A stretch of DNA of 22,901 bases from the NCBI GenBank assembly GCA_027018975.1, contig JALUXN010000032.1:1-22901 (forward strand). The letters run 5' to 3'. The notes beneath the pieces are model-generated. The model did not search any database. It was not told the origin of the DNA and saw nothing but the letters and a program-made list of their open reading frames with translations. Each line of letters starts with the position of its first letter. Position 1 is the first letter of the stretch. The translations under genes were made by a program, and so were the position numbers. This DNA is from Mariprofundaceae bacterium. Its GTDB lineage: Bacteria > Pseudomonadota > Zetaproteobacteria > Mariprofundales > Mariprofundaceae. Below, in pieces: positions 5,533 to 13,252 of the stretch.

Positions 5533-6425
5533 TGATTGATATCGACCCGATTGAAGAGGCTGACAAGGCGCGCATTGGCAGTGAGGCGGAAGCCTCTGTT
5601 GCCGAAGCTGATCAGCAGCGACTGATTGCCAGGCGGCGGGAGAGCGAGCTCAAACATATCGCCGCGGATCTGCCCGAGGATGAGGCATCATTATGGATGT
5701 ATGCCGAGCACTCTCTGGCGCAATCTGCTATCTCCATGATCGATGCCGGCCGCGCCCTGATCAAGCTGAAAGAGACGCTGCCGCATGGCGATTTTCAGGC
5801 CGGCATCAAGGAGCGCGGCATATCCCCGCGCACTGCCCGGAAGATCATGGCCAGCGCCCGCAGGTTTGCCGATCGCTCGGAGAAGTTCCTCAAGCTGGGG
5901 CGCTCCAAGCTGTATGCCTGTATGGATCTGGATGATGATGATCTGGATGCGCTGGAGGATGGCAAATCTATTCTGGATGTGGATCTGGACAAGATGGATC
6001 GGATGACCACTGCAGAGCTCAGAGCCGCCATCCAGAAGCGTGAAGCTGATCTGGCAATCAAAGATCAACTGCTGGAATCGAAAAACAAACAGATTGATGC
6101 GGTGGCCGAAGAGAATGAGCAGCTCAAAGGCACCATCACCACGCCGGAGGATGCGCCGCAGGTGCGCAATATCCGCACGCACGGCGATGAGGCGGAAGCC
6201 AAAATGATCCTGCTGCGCGGCATGGCGCATCAGCTCTCGGTGGAGGCTGCCGCCGCCAACCCGCATGAAGTGGCGGCGCTGACCGGCGTGCTGGATCGGA
6301 TTCGCACCGAACTGGCGCTGGCCTATCGGCTGCTGGAGGAGGCCGATCCGGCCTATCAGGCGTGCGATGAGCTGGCCGGCAAGGAGGATTGGCAGCCGGA
6401 TATGATCGATGGCGCGGCGAATTGA
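5532..6425 (+). CDS. DUF3102-containing phage protein
   Basis: Of 297 residues, about 50-115 match DUF3102: SLAQSAISMIDAGRALIKLKETLPHGDF, then GISPRTARKIMASARRFADR, a fold related to the DNA-binding part of ParB-like proteins. An acidic stretch follows (LDDDDLDALEDG), then a coiled coil (about 155-200) and a helical tail. It probably binds DNA and may assist transposition or regulation, but the role is unknown. The ribosome site CAGGAG is nine bases from the start, and the TGATG overlap couples it to the winged helix gene. The transposase gene begins inside its last codons. Confidence 0.75.
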   Translation: MIDIDPIEEADKARIGSEAEASVAEADQQRLIARRRESELKHIAADLPEDEASLWMYAEHSLAQSAISMIDAGRALIKLKETLPHGDFQAGIKERGISPRTARKIMASARRFADRSEKFLKLGRSKLYACMDLDDDDLDALEDGKSILDVDLDKMDRMTTAELRAAIQKREADLAIKDQLLESKNKQIDAVAEENEQLKGTITTPEDAPQVRNIRTHGDEAEAKMILLRGMAHQLSVEAAAANPHEVAALTGVLDRIRTELALAYRLLEEADPAYQACDELAGKEDWQPDMIDGAAN

Positions 6426-8166
6426 GATGGATATTCTGCGTGAAGCCGCCAACGCCATTGCCGCCTGCGGGCACAAAGAGAAGGGCAAAGTGGCCGCCCG
6501 CTATGCCGAGATGATCGGCAAAAGCGTGCCGACGCTCTACCGCACCTTGAAGCGCGAGGGATTATATGTTTCGCAGCGCAAGCGGCGGGCTGATGCCGGG
6601 GCGGTGCGGGTAGATGTATCGGAAGAGCAGATGCTCAAAACAATGGCCATGCGGATGACAAGCAAGCGCAACACCGGCGCTGTGGAGATGCCTGCCGAGG
6701 TGGCGATTGAGATCGCGGAAGAGGCCGGCGTGATCCCGAAAGGGGCGCTATCCGCCTCCACGCTAAACCGGCATCTGCGCCGCATGCAGGCCGATGAGCG
6801 CGCGCTGCTGGCCGCCACGCCACATATCAACATGCAGAGCCTGCATCCGAACCATGTGCATCAGGTCGATCCGTCGGTCTGCCTGCAGTGGGATATCGAT
6901 GATAAAGGCGCCAATGAGCGCGATATGCTGCGCGAATACTACAAAAACAAGCCGCAAAACGTGGCGAAGATCACCGGCAAACGCACCAAAAAACTGCTGC
7001 GCTATGTGCTGACCGATCATTTCAGCGGCCATATCGAAGTGAAATATTATTTTATCGCCGGTGAATCGGCGGTGGCGCTGGTTGATTTTCTTGTCCACTG
7101 CTGGTTTCCGAAGCAGAGCGGCAACCCGTTTCAGGGCGCCAGCGATATCCTGCTGTGGGATGAAGGCTCGGCCAACACCAGTCATCCGGTGAAGAGCCTC
7201 TGCGATGCCGTGGGTGTGGAGATCCTCACCCATCTGCCCGGCAACCCGCGCGGCAAGGGGCAGGTGGAGTGCGCCAACCGCATTGTGCAGAGAAACTTTG
7301 AATCACGCATGCGCATCTCGCCGCCGAAGAGCCTGGATGAGCTGAATCGGCTGGCGGCGGCGTGGTGCCTGTACTACAACTCCGGCAAGGTGCATTCACG
7401 CACCCAGCACACGCGCGACAGTGTCTGGCAGACGATCAAACCGGAGCATCTGCGCACCTTTGCCGCCACGCCGGATGAGGTGCGCATGCTGGCGCAGCTC
7501 AAGCCGATGACCCGCAAGATCAGGGGCGACTACACCATCACCATCGCCTCGCGCGGCAATCAGCTGACCTACCGCCTGAGCGAAATCCCCGGCATGGCGC
7601 CCCGCAGCACAGTGCAGGTGCGCCGCAACGCCTTCACGCCGGATACCATCCAGGTGCGCATCTGCGATGACGATGCGTGGATCGAAGTTCAGCCGTTGCA
7701 ATACGCCAGCGGCAAGGCGGGCGGCTTTGAGATCGGCGCGCCGATCATCGGCGAGAGCCATGCATCACTGCCCGATACGCTGGCTATGCAGCGCGAACGC
7801 GCCATGACGCTAGACGCATACAACGTGGATACGGATCGCGAGGCGACCAACGCCCGCAAGCGGCGTGAGAAACCCTTTGCCGGCATCGATGCGATGGCGC
7901 CGATCACCAACTATGAAGCACCAACTTATATGCCGCGCACCAGCACCGAGCTCGATATCCCGACAACCGCTGCGCCTGAAATCAAGCCGATGAGCCTGTT
8001 CAAAGCGATGCAGATCATCGCCAACCGGCATGGCCGGCTGAGCGCGGATCAGCATGCCGATCTGGCCAGGGCATATCCGGACGGCATGACGCAGGATCAG
8101 ATCGATGACTGGATTACAGCGCAATCCGAGCCATCACAGAAACCAGCCCTCAGGGCGGTATCATAA
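6409..8166 (+). CDS. DDE transposase (MuA/BcepMu TnpA type)
   Basis: This is the 585-residue recombinase that cuts the phage ends and joins them to target DNA. An N-terminal HTH region (about 20-60, AARYAEMIGKSVPTLYRTLKREGL) is followed by an rve/RNase H core. The catalytic residues are Asp154 (HQVDPS), Asp251 (LLWDEGSAN) and Glu287 (GQVECANRIV), with 35 residues between the last two. A beta-barrel-like Mu C-terminal region covers about 375-420 (RGDYTITIASRGNQLTYRL), then a tail of the kind that contacts the B protein. The start overlaps the DUF3102 gene by 17 bases without a clear Shine-Dalgarno; ATG at 6427 is possible. All catalytic residues are intact, so the enzyme is probably active. 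Confidence 0.93.
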   Translation: MARRIEMDILREAANAIAACGHKEKGKVAARYAEMIGKSVPTLYRTLKREGLYVSQRKRRADAGAVRVDVSEEQMLKTMAMRMTSKRNTGAVEMPAEVAIEIAEEAGVIPKGALSASTLNRHLRRMQADERALLAATPHINMQSLHPNHVHQVDPSVCLQWDIDDKGANERDMLREYYKNKPQNVAKITGKRTKKLLRYVLTDHFSGHIEVKYYFIAGESAVALVDFLVHCWFPKQSGNPFQGASDILLWDEGSANTSHPVKSLCDAVGVEILTHLPGNPRGKGQVECANRIVQRNFESRMRISPPKSLDELNRLAAAWCLYYNSGKVHSRTQHTRDSVWQTIKPEHLRTFAATPDEVRMLAQLKPMTRKIRGDYTITIASRGNQLTYRLSEIPGMAPRSTVQVRRNAFTPDTIQVRICDDDAWIEVQPLQYASGKAGGFEIGAPIIGESHASLPDTLAMQRERAMTLDAYNVDTDREATNARKRREKPFAGIDAMAPITNYEAPTYMPRTSTELDIPTTAAPEIKPMSLFKAMQIIANRHGRLSADQHADLARAYPDGMTQDQIDDWITAQSEPSQKPALRAVS

Positions 8167-8196
8167 CAAAATAACAAAGGAGAACGGAGGCATGAC

Positions 8197-9468
8197 ATGG
8201 CACACCCACAACGCAATGACCCACCGCATATTGGCAGGCCACGCAGCAGCATCATTATCGGCGGGGATGATTCGATGACGCTCGATTTCACCAAGCGGCC
8301 GAAAACACCCATCAAACTGAAACGGATCATGCTTGATCTGGGGATATCCACCGGGGATGTGGCTGCAGCAGTCACCAAGAGCGACGGCAGCCATGTCAGC
8401 CGTCCGCTGATCAGCCTGACGCTCAATCACGGCCGCATCCCCGGCACGATCCCGGATTATCAGCAGCAGATCGAAAACTATCTGATGTCTCGCGGCATAC
8501 CCGATGAGGTGATTGATTCCATCTGGGATCTGGAGCCGGGCGGCTCAAATGTTATCCCGCTCGGCGCACAGCCGGACAGAACAAAAAAACCAGACCATTT
8601 TTCAGAAACACTCAAGGAGGCTGAGATGCTCACACCCACAACCATGAAACATTTTCACCTGTTCCGGAATCCGTTTTTGGATGACGTGCAGCAAAGCTCG
8701 GACGTGTTCATGTCCGAAAGCCACGCCTACGCCCACGCGGCGATGATGGACGCGGCCAAAAACGGCGGCTTCGTCGCCATCTGCGGCGAATGCGGCGCAG
8801 GCAAATCGATTATGCGGCGCAAGCTGATCGCTGAGCTCAACGAGATCGGCGATGTGCGTGTGATCGAGCCGCAGACGATCGACAAAAACGAGCTGACCGC
8901 AAGCCATATTCTGGATGCCATCATCTGCGATCTGGACCCAGATGCTAAGCCAAGGCGAACCAAAGAGGCCAAAGCGCGGCAGGTGCGTAACGCACTGTTG
9001 GCCAGTTCGCGCGGCGGCATGCGCCATGTGCTGATTATCGAGGAGGCGCACGATCTATCCGTGCCGATGATGAAGCAGCTGAAAAGGCTGTGGGAGATTG
9101 AAGATGGCTATCGCAAGGTGCTCGGCATCATTCTGGTCGGGCAGCCTGAGCTGCAGGTACGGCTGAACCGGCAGACCCATCCGGAGATGCGCGAAGTGAT
9201 CCTGCGCTGCCTGATCGGCACACTGGAATCGCTGCATCGCAACGATTGTGAACAGTACATCTGCCTTAAATTTGCGCGTATCAATAAACCTGTAGATGAG
9301 GTGCTGGCTGATGATGTGGTGGATGCTGTGATGGCACGGCTGACCACGCGCGGCGGCTATCCGACCGTGTATCCGCTCTACATCAACAATCTGATCGCCA
9401 AGGCGATGAATGTCGCCGCCCAGATCGGCGCGCCACTGGTGACCGGCGAGATTATTCGGGAGGTGTGA
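8197..9468 (+). CDS. AAA+ transposition ATPase (MuB/ExeA-like)
   Basis: The 423-residue target-capture protein activates transposase and delivers target DNA. An N-terminal Cro-like DNA-binding region (about 37-105) is followed by an AAA domain: Walker A GECGAGKS (197-204), Walker B VLIIEEAHD (278-286), and a sensor-like LVGQPEL segment. The HLFRNPF element before the domain is typical of ExeA/TniB-like ATPases. GGAGG stands six bases before the ATG at 8197; an in-frame ATG at 8275 could begin a shorter form. It follows the transposase after 30 bases, as B follows A in Mu-type phages. Confidence 0.92.
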   Translation: MAHPQRNDPPHIGRPRSSIIIGGDDSMTLDFTKRPKTPIKLKRIMLDLGISTGDVAAAVTKSDGSHVSRPLISLTLNHGRIPGTIPDYQQQIENYLMSRGIPDEVIDSIWDLEPGGSNVIPLGAQPDRTKKPDHFSETLKEAEMLTPTTMKHFHLFRNPFLDDVQQSSDVFMSESHAYAHAAMMDAAKNGGFVAICGECGAGKSIMRRKLIAELNEIGDVRVIEPQTIDKNELTASHILDAIICDLDPDAKPRRTKEAKARQVRNALLASSRGGMRHVLIIEEAHDLSVPMMKQLKRLWEIEDGYRKVLGIILVGQPELQVRLNRQTHPEMREVILRCLIGTLESLHRNDCEQYICLKFARINKPVDEVLADDVVDAVMARLTTRGGYPTVYPLYINNLIAKAMNVAAQIGAPLVTGEIIREV

Positions 9469-9469
9469 G

Positions 9470-9751
9470 GTGGAGATCGAACAGCTTAGAAGTATGACCG
9501 ACACGCAGCTGGATCTGTTGGCGGATCGCTATCTCAAGCAGCGGATGGAAGCGCGCGGCATCAGCTTTGAAACCTATCTGAGTAATCCGCGCCGATTCGA
9601 TGGGCGCGATGCAATGGGACAGTCAAGCGGCGGCATCTGTGCATGGTGCGAACGCTGGTGGAGTCGCCGGGCAGGCGGCCTGAATGAGCAGGATATCTGC
9701 CCGGAATGCGCACGGCGGATGGCACGCCTGGGCGGGTATCATGGGCGATGA
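9470..9751 (+). CDS. Small zinc-ribbon phage protein
   Basis: A 93-residue protein. The N-terminal half is helical (LRSMTDTQLDLLADRYLKQRMEARG). The C-terminal half has two CxxC pairs, CAWC and CPEC, about 20 residues apart, forming a probable zinc ribbon. The GTG start is preferred because GGGAGG is six bases upstream; ATG at 9494 is an alternative. The gene begins two bases after the ATPase stop. Its function is unknown, perhaps nucleic acid or protein binding in the early complex. Confidence 0.72.
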   Translation: MEIEQLRSMTDTQLDLLADRYLKQRMEARGISFETYLSNPRRFDGRDAMGQSSGGICAWCERWWSRRAGGLNEQDICPECARRMARLGGYHGR

Positions 9752-9923
9752 TACGGCTATTTTTGCACTGTTGCTGATGGCGGTGCTACTGATTTTTAAC
9801 ATTATCGTCTGGATTGCAGACGATATGAGCGCCACGCGCAAGGAGTATGACGAGCTGGAGCGGTGGCTCAACAATGAAACAAAAGGAGATGATCATGGCA
9901 AGACGCACCACACAACGCATTAA
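9741..9923 (+). CDS. Small single-pass membrane protein between B and gam
   Basis: A 60-residue protein with one strong hydrophobic helix (about 6-27, AIFALLLMAVLLIFNIIVWIAD) and a charged C-terminal cytoplasmic-type tail. It starts within the end of the preceding gene and overlaps the start of gam by 29 bases. There is no good ribosome site, so translation would rely on coupling. Small membrane proteins in this position can act in superinfection exclusion, but nothing in the sequence proves that. Confidence 0.6.
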   Translation: MGDDTAIFALLLMAVLLIFNIIVWIADDMSATRKEYDELERWLNNETKGDDHGKTHHTTH

Positions 9924-10395
9924 AACCAACGCAGTCGGCCCGGTGCCGCAAAACAGGGAGCAGGCGCGCGAATATATCCTGCGCATCGAAGCGACGATGA
10001 ACGATCAGATTCAGAAGATCAAAGATAAGTATCAGGCCCTGGCCGCACCGCATGCCGAGCAGATCACCGAGCTCTCCAAAGGCGTGCAGACATGGTGCGA
10101 GGCGCACCGCGACGAGCTCACCAACGGCGGCCGGCGCAAATCGGCGGATCTGGGCGCCGGTGAAGTGCAGTGGCGCACTCGTCCGCCGAAGGTATCGCTG
10201 CGCAATATCCCGGGCGTCATCGAGGGGCTGAAATCGCTGGGGCTGAAGCAGTTTCTGCGTACCAAGGAGGAGGTGAACAAGGAGGCGATTCTCGCCGATC
10301 CGGAAGCGGCTCAAAACGTGAAAGGCATCACCATCACCCAGGGCGAAGATTTCGTGATCAAGCCGCATGAGAGCGAGCTTGAGGAGATAGCGTGA
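9895..10395 (+). CDS. gam: Mu Gam-like host nuclease inhibitor
   Basis: The 166-residue protein belongs to the Mu Gam family, which dimerises, binds linear double-stranded DNA ends and shields them from RecBCD-type exonucleases. The sequence shows the long N-terminal helix (QAREYILRIEATMNDQIQKIKDKYQ), the HRDELTNGGRRKSADL turn, and the GEVQWRTRPPKVSLRN strand region typical of the family. Length is close to Mu Gam (174). AGGAG lies six bases before the ATG. It is evolutionarily related to eukaryotic Ku. Confidence 0.92.
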   Translation: MARRTTQRIKTNAVGPVPQNREQAREYILRIEATMNDQIQKIKDKYQALAAPHAEQITELSKGVQTWCEAHRDELTNGGRRKSADLGAGEVQWRTRPPKVSLRNIPGVIEGLKSLGLKQFLRTKEEVNKEAILADPEAAQNVKGITITQGEDFVIKPHESELEEIA

Positions 10396-10574
10396 TGAAG
10401 TTGTCCACTGAGCACACTGAGATAAAAAGGCATCTGAGTGCTTTGCGCTTTGCAGCGAAAGAATTACTGGCCACCATTGATCTGCATACCGACTGCATGA
10501 CTAATGATATTGATCGGTCATCTCTGGATGATTATATCGAAGCCTTGGAACAAGCCCTGGAACAATCGTCATGA
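10395..10574 (+). CDS. Small helical hypothetical phage protein
   Basis: A 59-residue, mostly alpha-helical protein (TEIKRHLSALRFAAKELLATIDLH; LDDYIEALEQALEQSS). The start overlaps the Gam stop by one base (TGATG), with GAGGAG about eight bases upstream. The stop overlaps the next start (ATGA). The family is not recognised. Confidence 0.65.
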   Translation: MKLSTEHTEIKRHLSALRFAAKELLATIDLHTDCMTNDIDRSSLDDYIEALEQALEQSS

Positions 10575-11200
10575 AGATCACCTGCCCATCCTGCGGCGCT
10601 GGCGGATCGATTGGCCTGTTTATCGCCGATGCCGATGCGCGCAAGGCGGTACTGGCTGCCGCCAAACTACCCAGCGATTGCGGCACATGGGTGCTCAAAT
10701 ATATCGCCCTGTTCGCGCCTCAGGAGCGATTCCTCACCACGTCGCGCGCCGCAAAACTGATCACAGAGTGCTGTGATATGATTATCGATGGCGTGGATTT
10801 CGATCGCGACCGCATCAAAGCGCCATCGTATGTCTGGAGCCGGGCGATGATGCAGATGCTGGAGCAGCAGGAGCTGCGCCGGCCGATCAAAAATCACCAC
10901 TATCTGTTGCGTATCGTACAATCTATTTTGAATAAGCGCTGTGATCCTGAGCCGGCTGTGCGCGGTAGAAATAGTGGCGGGAGTGTCACCATACGCTCGG
11001 CGGCGATGCAGCCGATATCTGAAGCATTGCCGGACAATGCTGCCGAGCAGGCACTACCGGAAGTGCCAATAGATGAAGAAGATAAATGGCACACGCTCGC
11101 ACGGGAGGCCCTGATTAAGGAAGGGTTCAACCCGAAGTTTGTTCCGCTACCGATAGTTGCTGTAAAAGCCAAAGAAATGTATGCGGATGCACAATCATAA
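10571..11200 (+). CDS. Zinc-finger phage protein of unknown function
   Basis: A 209-residue protein opening with a CPSCG half-ribbon (residues 5-9) and a following Cys37, then a helical region (about 40-125, including SRAAKLITECCDMIIDGVDFDRDRIKAP), a flexible Ser/Pro/Ala linker, and a helical C-terminus (DKWHTLAREALIKEGFNPKF). The N-terminus suggests nucleic acid binding. Similar proteins, as I recall, are common in the early operons of transposable phages. Coupled to the previous gene by ATGA. Confidence 0.7.
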   Translation: MKITCPSCGAGGSIGLFIADADARKAVLAAAKLPSDCGTWVLKYIALFAPQERFLTTSRAAKLITECCDMIIDGVDFDRDRIKAPSYVWSRAMMQMLEQQELRRPIKNHHYLLRIVQSILNKRCDPEPAVRGRNSGGSVTIRSAAMQPISEALPDNAAEQALPEVPIDEEDKWHTLAREALIKEGFNPKFVPLPIVAVKAKEMYADAQS

Positions 11201-11249
11201 CCGCAAACGAATGGCATCACCCACAATGATGATCGTTCGGAGGCAAGGC

Positions 11250-11594
11250 ATGAAAAATGAGATTAACAGGCACAGCGTGTTGGCAGCGCTCTCCAATCAT
11301 ATCGGTGTCTGCAAAGGCATCAGTGCTGTGGACTTGGTGGTGGAGATTACATGGCGGTCGCCAAGGCCGGCGCAGTGCAGAAAACTGCGCCAAGTGATTG
11401 AAGCGCTGCGCCGCGAAGGTCAGCATATTTGTGGGCATCCATCATCCGGATACTTTATTGCGTCAAATGAAGATGAACTCAATGAGACATGCCGATTCCT
11501 GCTGGATCGCGCCATGACCACGCTCACCCAGGTCTCCAAAATGAAGAAAGCCAGCCTGCCCGATCTGCATGGTCAGTTGGGGCTGAAGATATGA
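11250..11594 (+). CDS. Winged-helix-like early phage protein
   Basis: The 114-residue protein has an N-terminal winged-helix pattern: SVLAALSNHIGVCKGISAVDLV, then AQCRKLRQVIEALRREGQHICGHPSSGYFIA, where the last strands form the wing. A helical tail follows (DELNETCRFLLDRAMTTLTQV). ATG at 11250 is chosen because GGAGG is six bases upstream; the frame extends back to 11181, overlapping the preceding gene. It probably binds DNA. Confidence 0.72.
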   Translation: MKNEINRHSVLAALSNHIGVCKGISAVDLVVEITWRSPRPAQCRKLRQVIEALRREGQHICGHPSSGYFIASNEDELNETCRFLLDRAMTTLTQVSKMKKASLPDLHGQLGLKI

Positions 11595-11806
11595 GTGTGA
11601 CCGTGCGGAAAGTGAAGTGGGCAGCCGCATATTTGCGACCGACTGAAATGCCATCGGTGACATGTCCGCGCGTGAAAGATTGGCTCAGCGGAGAGGTGGG
11701 CGAGGCGGTGATGGGGATTATGTATTGCAACGCCTGCGCATACGCTCGGGAAATGTATATCAATTACGCGGATCAAAATGGCGAGGTGCACTGTGCCGCA
11801 GGGTAA
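11591..11806 (+). CDS. Small cysteine-containing hypothetical protein
   Basis: A 71-residue protein with TCPRVKDWL, YCNACAYA and a final VHC, a possible minimal zinc site. Its ATG overlaps the previous stop (ATGA). No clear ribosome site is present, so translation is probably coupled. It overlaps the start of the gp16-like gene. The family is not recognised. Confidence 0.55.
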   Translation: MSVTVRKVKWAAAYLRPTEMPSVTCPRVKDWLSGEVGEAVMGIMYCNACAYAREMYINYADQNGEVHCAAG

Positions 11807-12212
11807 GAGTAGCCACGATTATCGGCGCGCCGAGTTGGGCAAGATTCATATCGCAAAAAAAGAGCTGGGGCTGGATGATGACACCTACAGGGATATCCTC
11901 TGGGCGGTCTGCCGCGTCCGCTCTGCCGCCGATCTGGATAGCCAGGGGCGATTTAAGCTGCTGGCGCACTTCAACTACCTTGGATGGAAACCGGCGCGCA
12001 GCAAACGGCCAAAGATGGACGCGCAATCACGCAAAATATGGTCGCTCTGGTACCAGTTGAAAGATGCCGGCCTGCTGGCCAATGCATCGGCAAAATCACT
12101 GCGCACCGAAGTAAAAAAGCTGACTGGGCGCGATGACCTGCGCTTCTGCGATTCCGAGCAGAAAAATATGATGATTGAATGCCTGAAAAAATGGCTTGCT
12201 AGAGAATCATGA
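11793..12212 (+). CDS. Mu gp16-like protein (DUF1018)
   Basis: The protein (139 residues from this start) matches the phage gp16/DUF1018 family: RAELGKIHIAKKELGLDDDTYRDILWAVCRVRSAADLDSQGRFKLLAHFNYLGWKP, then a second half with MDAQSRKIWSLWYQLKDAG. The family is a constant member of Mu-type early operons just before mor; its function is not established. GTG at 11793 has GAGG six bases upstream; ATG at 11778 would add five residues with a weak site. The stop overlaps the Mor-like start (ATGA). Confidence 0.85.
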   Translation: MPQGKSSHDYRRAELGKIHIAKKELGLDDDTYRDILWAVCRVRSAADLDSQGRFKLLAHFNYLGWKPARSKRPKMDAQSRKIWSLWYQLKDAGLLANASAKSLRTEVKKLTGRDDLRFCDSEQKNMMIECLKKWLARES

Positions 12213-12658
12213 CCGCGCTGACAAACGATCAGATCAAAGAAATATCAGAGTGCTGTAACCCCGAAGACCTGCCTGGTGACCTAGTGGATGTGGCGGAGGT
12301 TGTTGGCGTATTCAAGGCTCTTTTATTGGGGTACCACTTGGGGTGCGGAAGAATCTACATTAAGCCTTGGAATGATGACCCGAAACGATGGTCAAAAGAC
12401 GTTGCACTCATGGTGGAATTATTGGGTGAAAATGATGCAAAGGCGATCGTCGATAACTTCAGCCCATTTGATACGGGGGCGCATGTGGATATCCCCAGAT
12501 GTGAAAAGTTTTGGCGACAATGGCGAAACAAAGTAATTTGCCTGTCAACAGGAATGCGACAGATCGACCTTGCTCGCAAACACCGCCTCACAGATCGACA
12601 AATCAGAACCATCCAGAAACAGGCTCGATCAAACCCAAATCAACAGGAGCTGTTTTGA
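12209..12658 (+). CDS. Mor-like middle/late transcription activator
   Basis: The 149-residue protein matches the Mor activator family. DLPGDLVDVAEVVGVFKALLLGYHLGCGRIYIKP is the dimerisation and beta-strand region. The C-terminal HTH is DLARKHRLTDRQIRTIQKQA (about 120-140). In Mu, Mor binds a dyad in the middle promoter and recruits RNA polymerase. Here it is the last gene before the prophage end, so its targets must be distant, probably the leftward lysis/late genes. It is slightly longer than Mu Mor (129), with an extra central stretch (about 45-110). Confidence 0.85.
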   Translation: MTALTNDQIKEISECCNPEDLPGDLVDVAEVVGVFKALLLGYHLGCGRIYIKPWNDDPKRWSKDVALMVELLGENDAKAIVDNFSPFDTGAHVDIPRCEKFWRQWRNKVICLSTGMRQIDLARKHRLTDRQIRTIQKQARSNPNQQELF

Positions 12659-12725
12659 TTGTAATCGCCTGAAAACACCCCATTACAATTCATTGCACTA
12701 TTTGTAATCAAATTTCAAAACACCC
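12659..12725. repeat. Two direct copies of a subterminal phage motif
   Basis: TTGTAATC, a short spacer and AAAACACCC occur at 12659-12680 (5-base spacer) and 12702-12725 (7-base spacer), with an inverted ATTACAA between them (12682-12688). The array starts directly after the Mor-like stop in otherwise noncoding DNA. It may be part of the set of end sites bound by transposase, or a regulator-binding array. Confidence 0.6.
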
Positions 12726-12772
12726 TTACAAAAGACCTTAATCACTCAATATCGATCTAACCTGAGATCAAT

Positions 12773-12813
12773 TTATATCACCTCAGCCCATATACTTATA
12801 TCACCTCTGATCA
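12773..12813. repeat. Terminal direct repeats and predicted prophage end
   Basis: TTATATCACCTC occurs exactly at 12773-12784 and 12796-12807, two turns of the helix apart (23 bp). The predicted phage end TGATCA with terminal CA is at 12808-12813. Mu-type elements begin with TG and end with CA and carry several transposase sites near each end, so this fits. The exact last base is inferred from where the host kinase reading frame resumes; a 5-bp target copy would be CCTCC at 12814-12818. Confidence 0.55.
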
Positions 12814-13252
12814 CCTCCCCATCACAACGCAAACCACCGACAAGACAATAGAGGCCACGAGCAGCTCAGAACCAATTAAAAGCCACGGTGAACTCATCCT
12901 GCTGGCTGATGACGAGGCAGTGGTGCGCGAAACAACAGCCACCATCCTTATCGATATGGGCTATCGGGTGCTACTGGCTGCAGATGGACAACAGACGCTC
13001 GATCTATTCAGCTCACACAGTGATGAGATCGACCTAGCCATTCTGGATGTCGTCATGCCCCGTGGCTGTGGCACAGAATTAGCCGAAAAAATTCATGCCC
13101 GCAATCCAGATTTACCGGTCATCTTCATGACCGGCCACGACAAACAGCTATTTATCGAAACACACGAAGAGATAGACAAAGCCAATATATACGCCAAGCC
13201 ACTCAATTTCGACGCACTCAACCGCCGTATTCGTCAAGTACTGGAACATTAA
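12814..13252 (+). pseudogene. C-terminal receiver domain of a hybrid histidine kinase, cut by the prophage
   Basis: The frame is open from 12761 but has no plausible start codon or ribosome site ahead of the domain. From 12815 it reads LPIT, the usual end of a histidine kinase ATPase domain (YLP...), then a Thr/Ser-rich linker and a receiver: GELILLADDE, the phospho-acceptor Asp in LAILDVVMP (codon 13046-13048), FMTGHD, and the conserved Lys in YAKPLN (13196-13198). The sensor and kinase part should lie on the far side of the prophage. A free-standing response regulator from GTG at 12920 is unlikely because that start would delete the acidic pocket. A loss-of-function allele while the prophage is present is inferred. 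Confidence 0.75.

Larger units (their letters stand above)
1..12813. mobile_element. Transposable (Mu/BcepMu-like) prophage, partial
   Basis: The segment carries the marker genes of a transposable phage: DDE transposase, AAA+ target-capture ATPase, Gam, gp16/DUF1018, Mor-like activator, CI/LexA-type repressor, Cro/Ner-like regulator and endolysin. The early genes run rightward and stop at 12658, about 155 bp before host sequence. The repressor, cassette and endolysin run leftward off the window. From family knowledge, this divergent order resembles BcepMu-type phages; in Mu the repressor side lies next to the left end and all other genes run one way. The right boundary is inferred from the point where a host kinase reading frame resumes and from a terminal CA at 12812-12813. 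The other end, with head and tail genes, must lie beyond the left edge. Confidence 0.82.

Noticed and set aside
12920..13252. Stand-alone response regulator starting at a GTG
   Set aside because: That start lies after the conserved DDE acidic residues, and the open frame upstream continues the receiver domain and a kinase-type linker.
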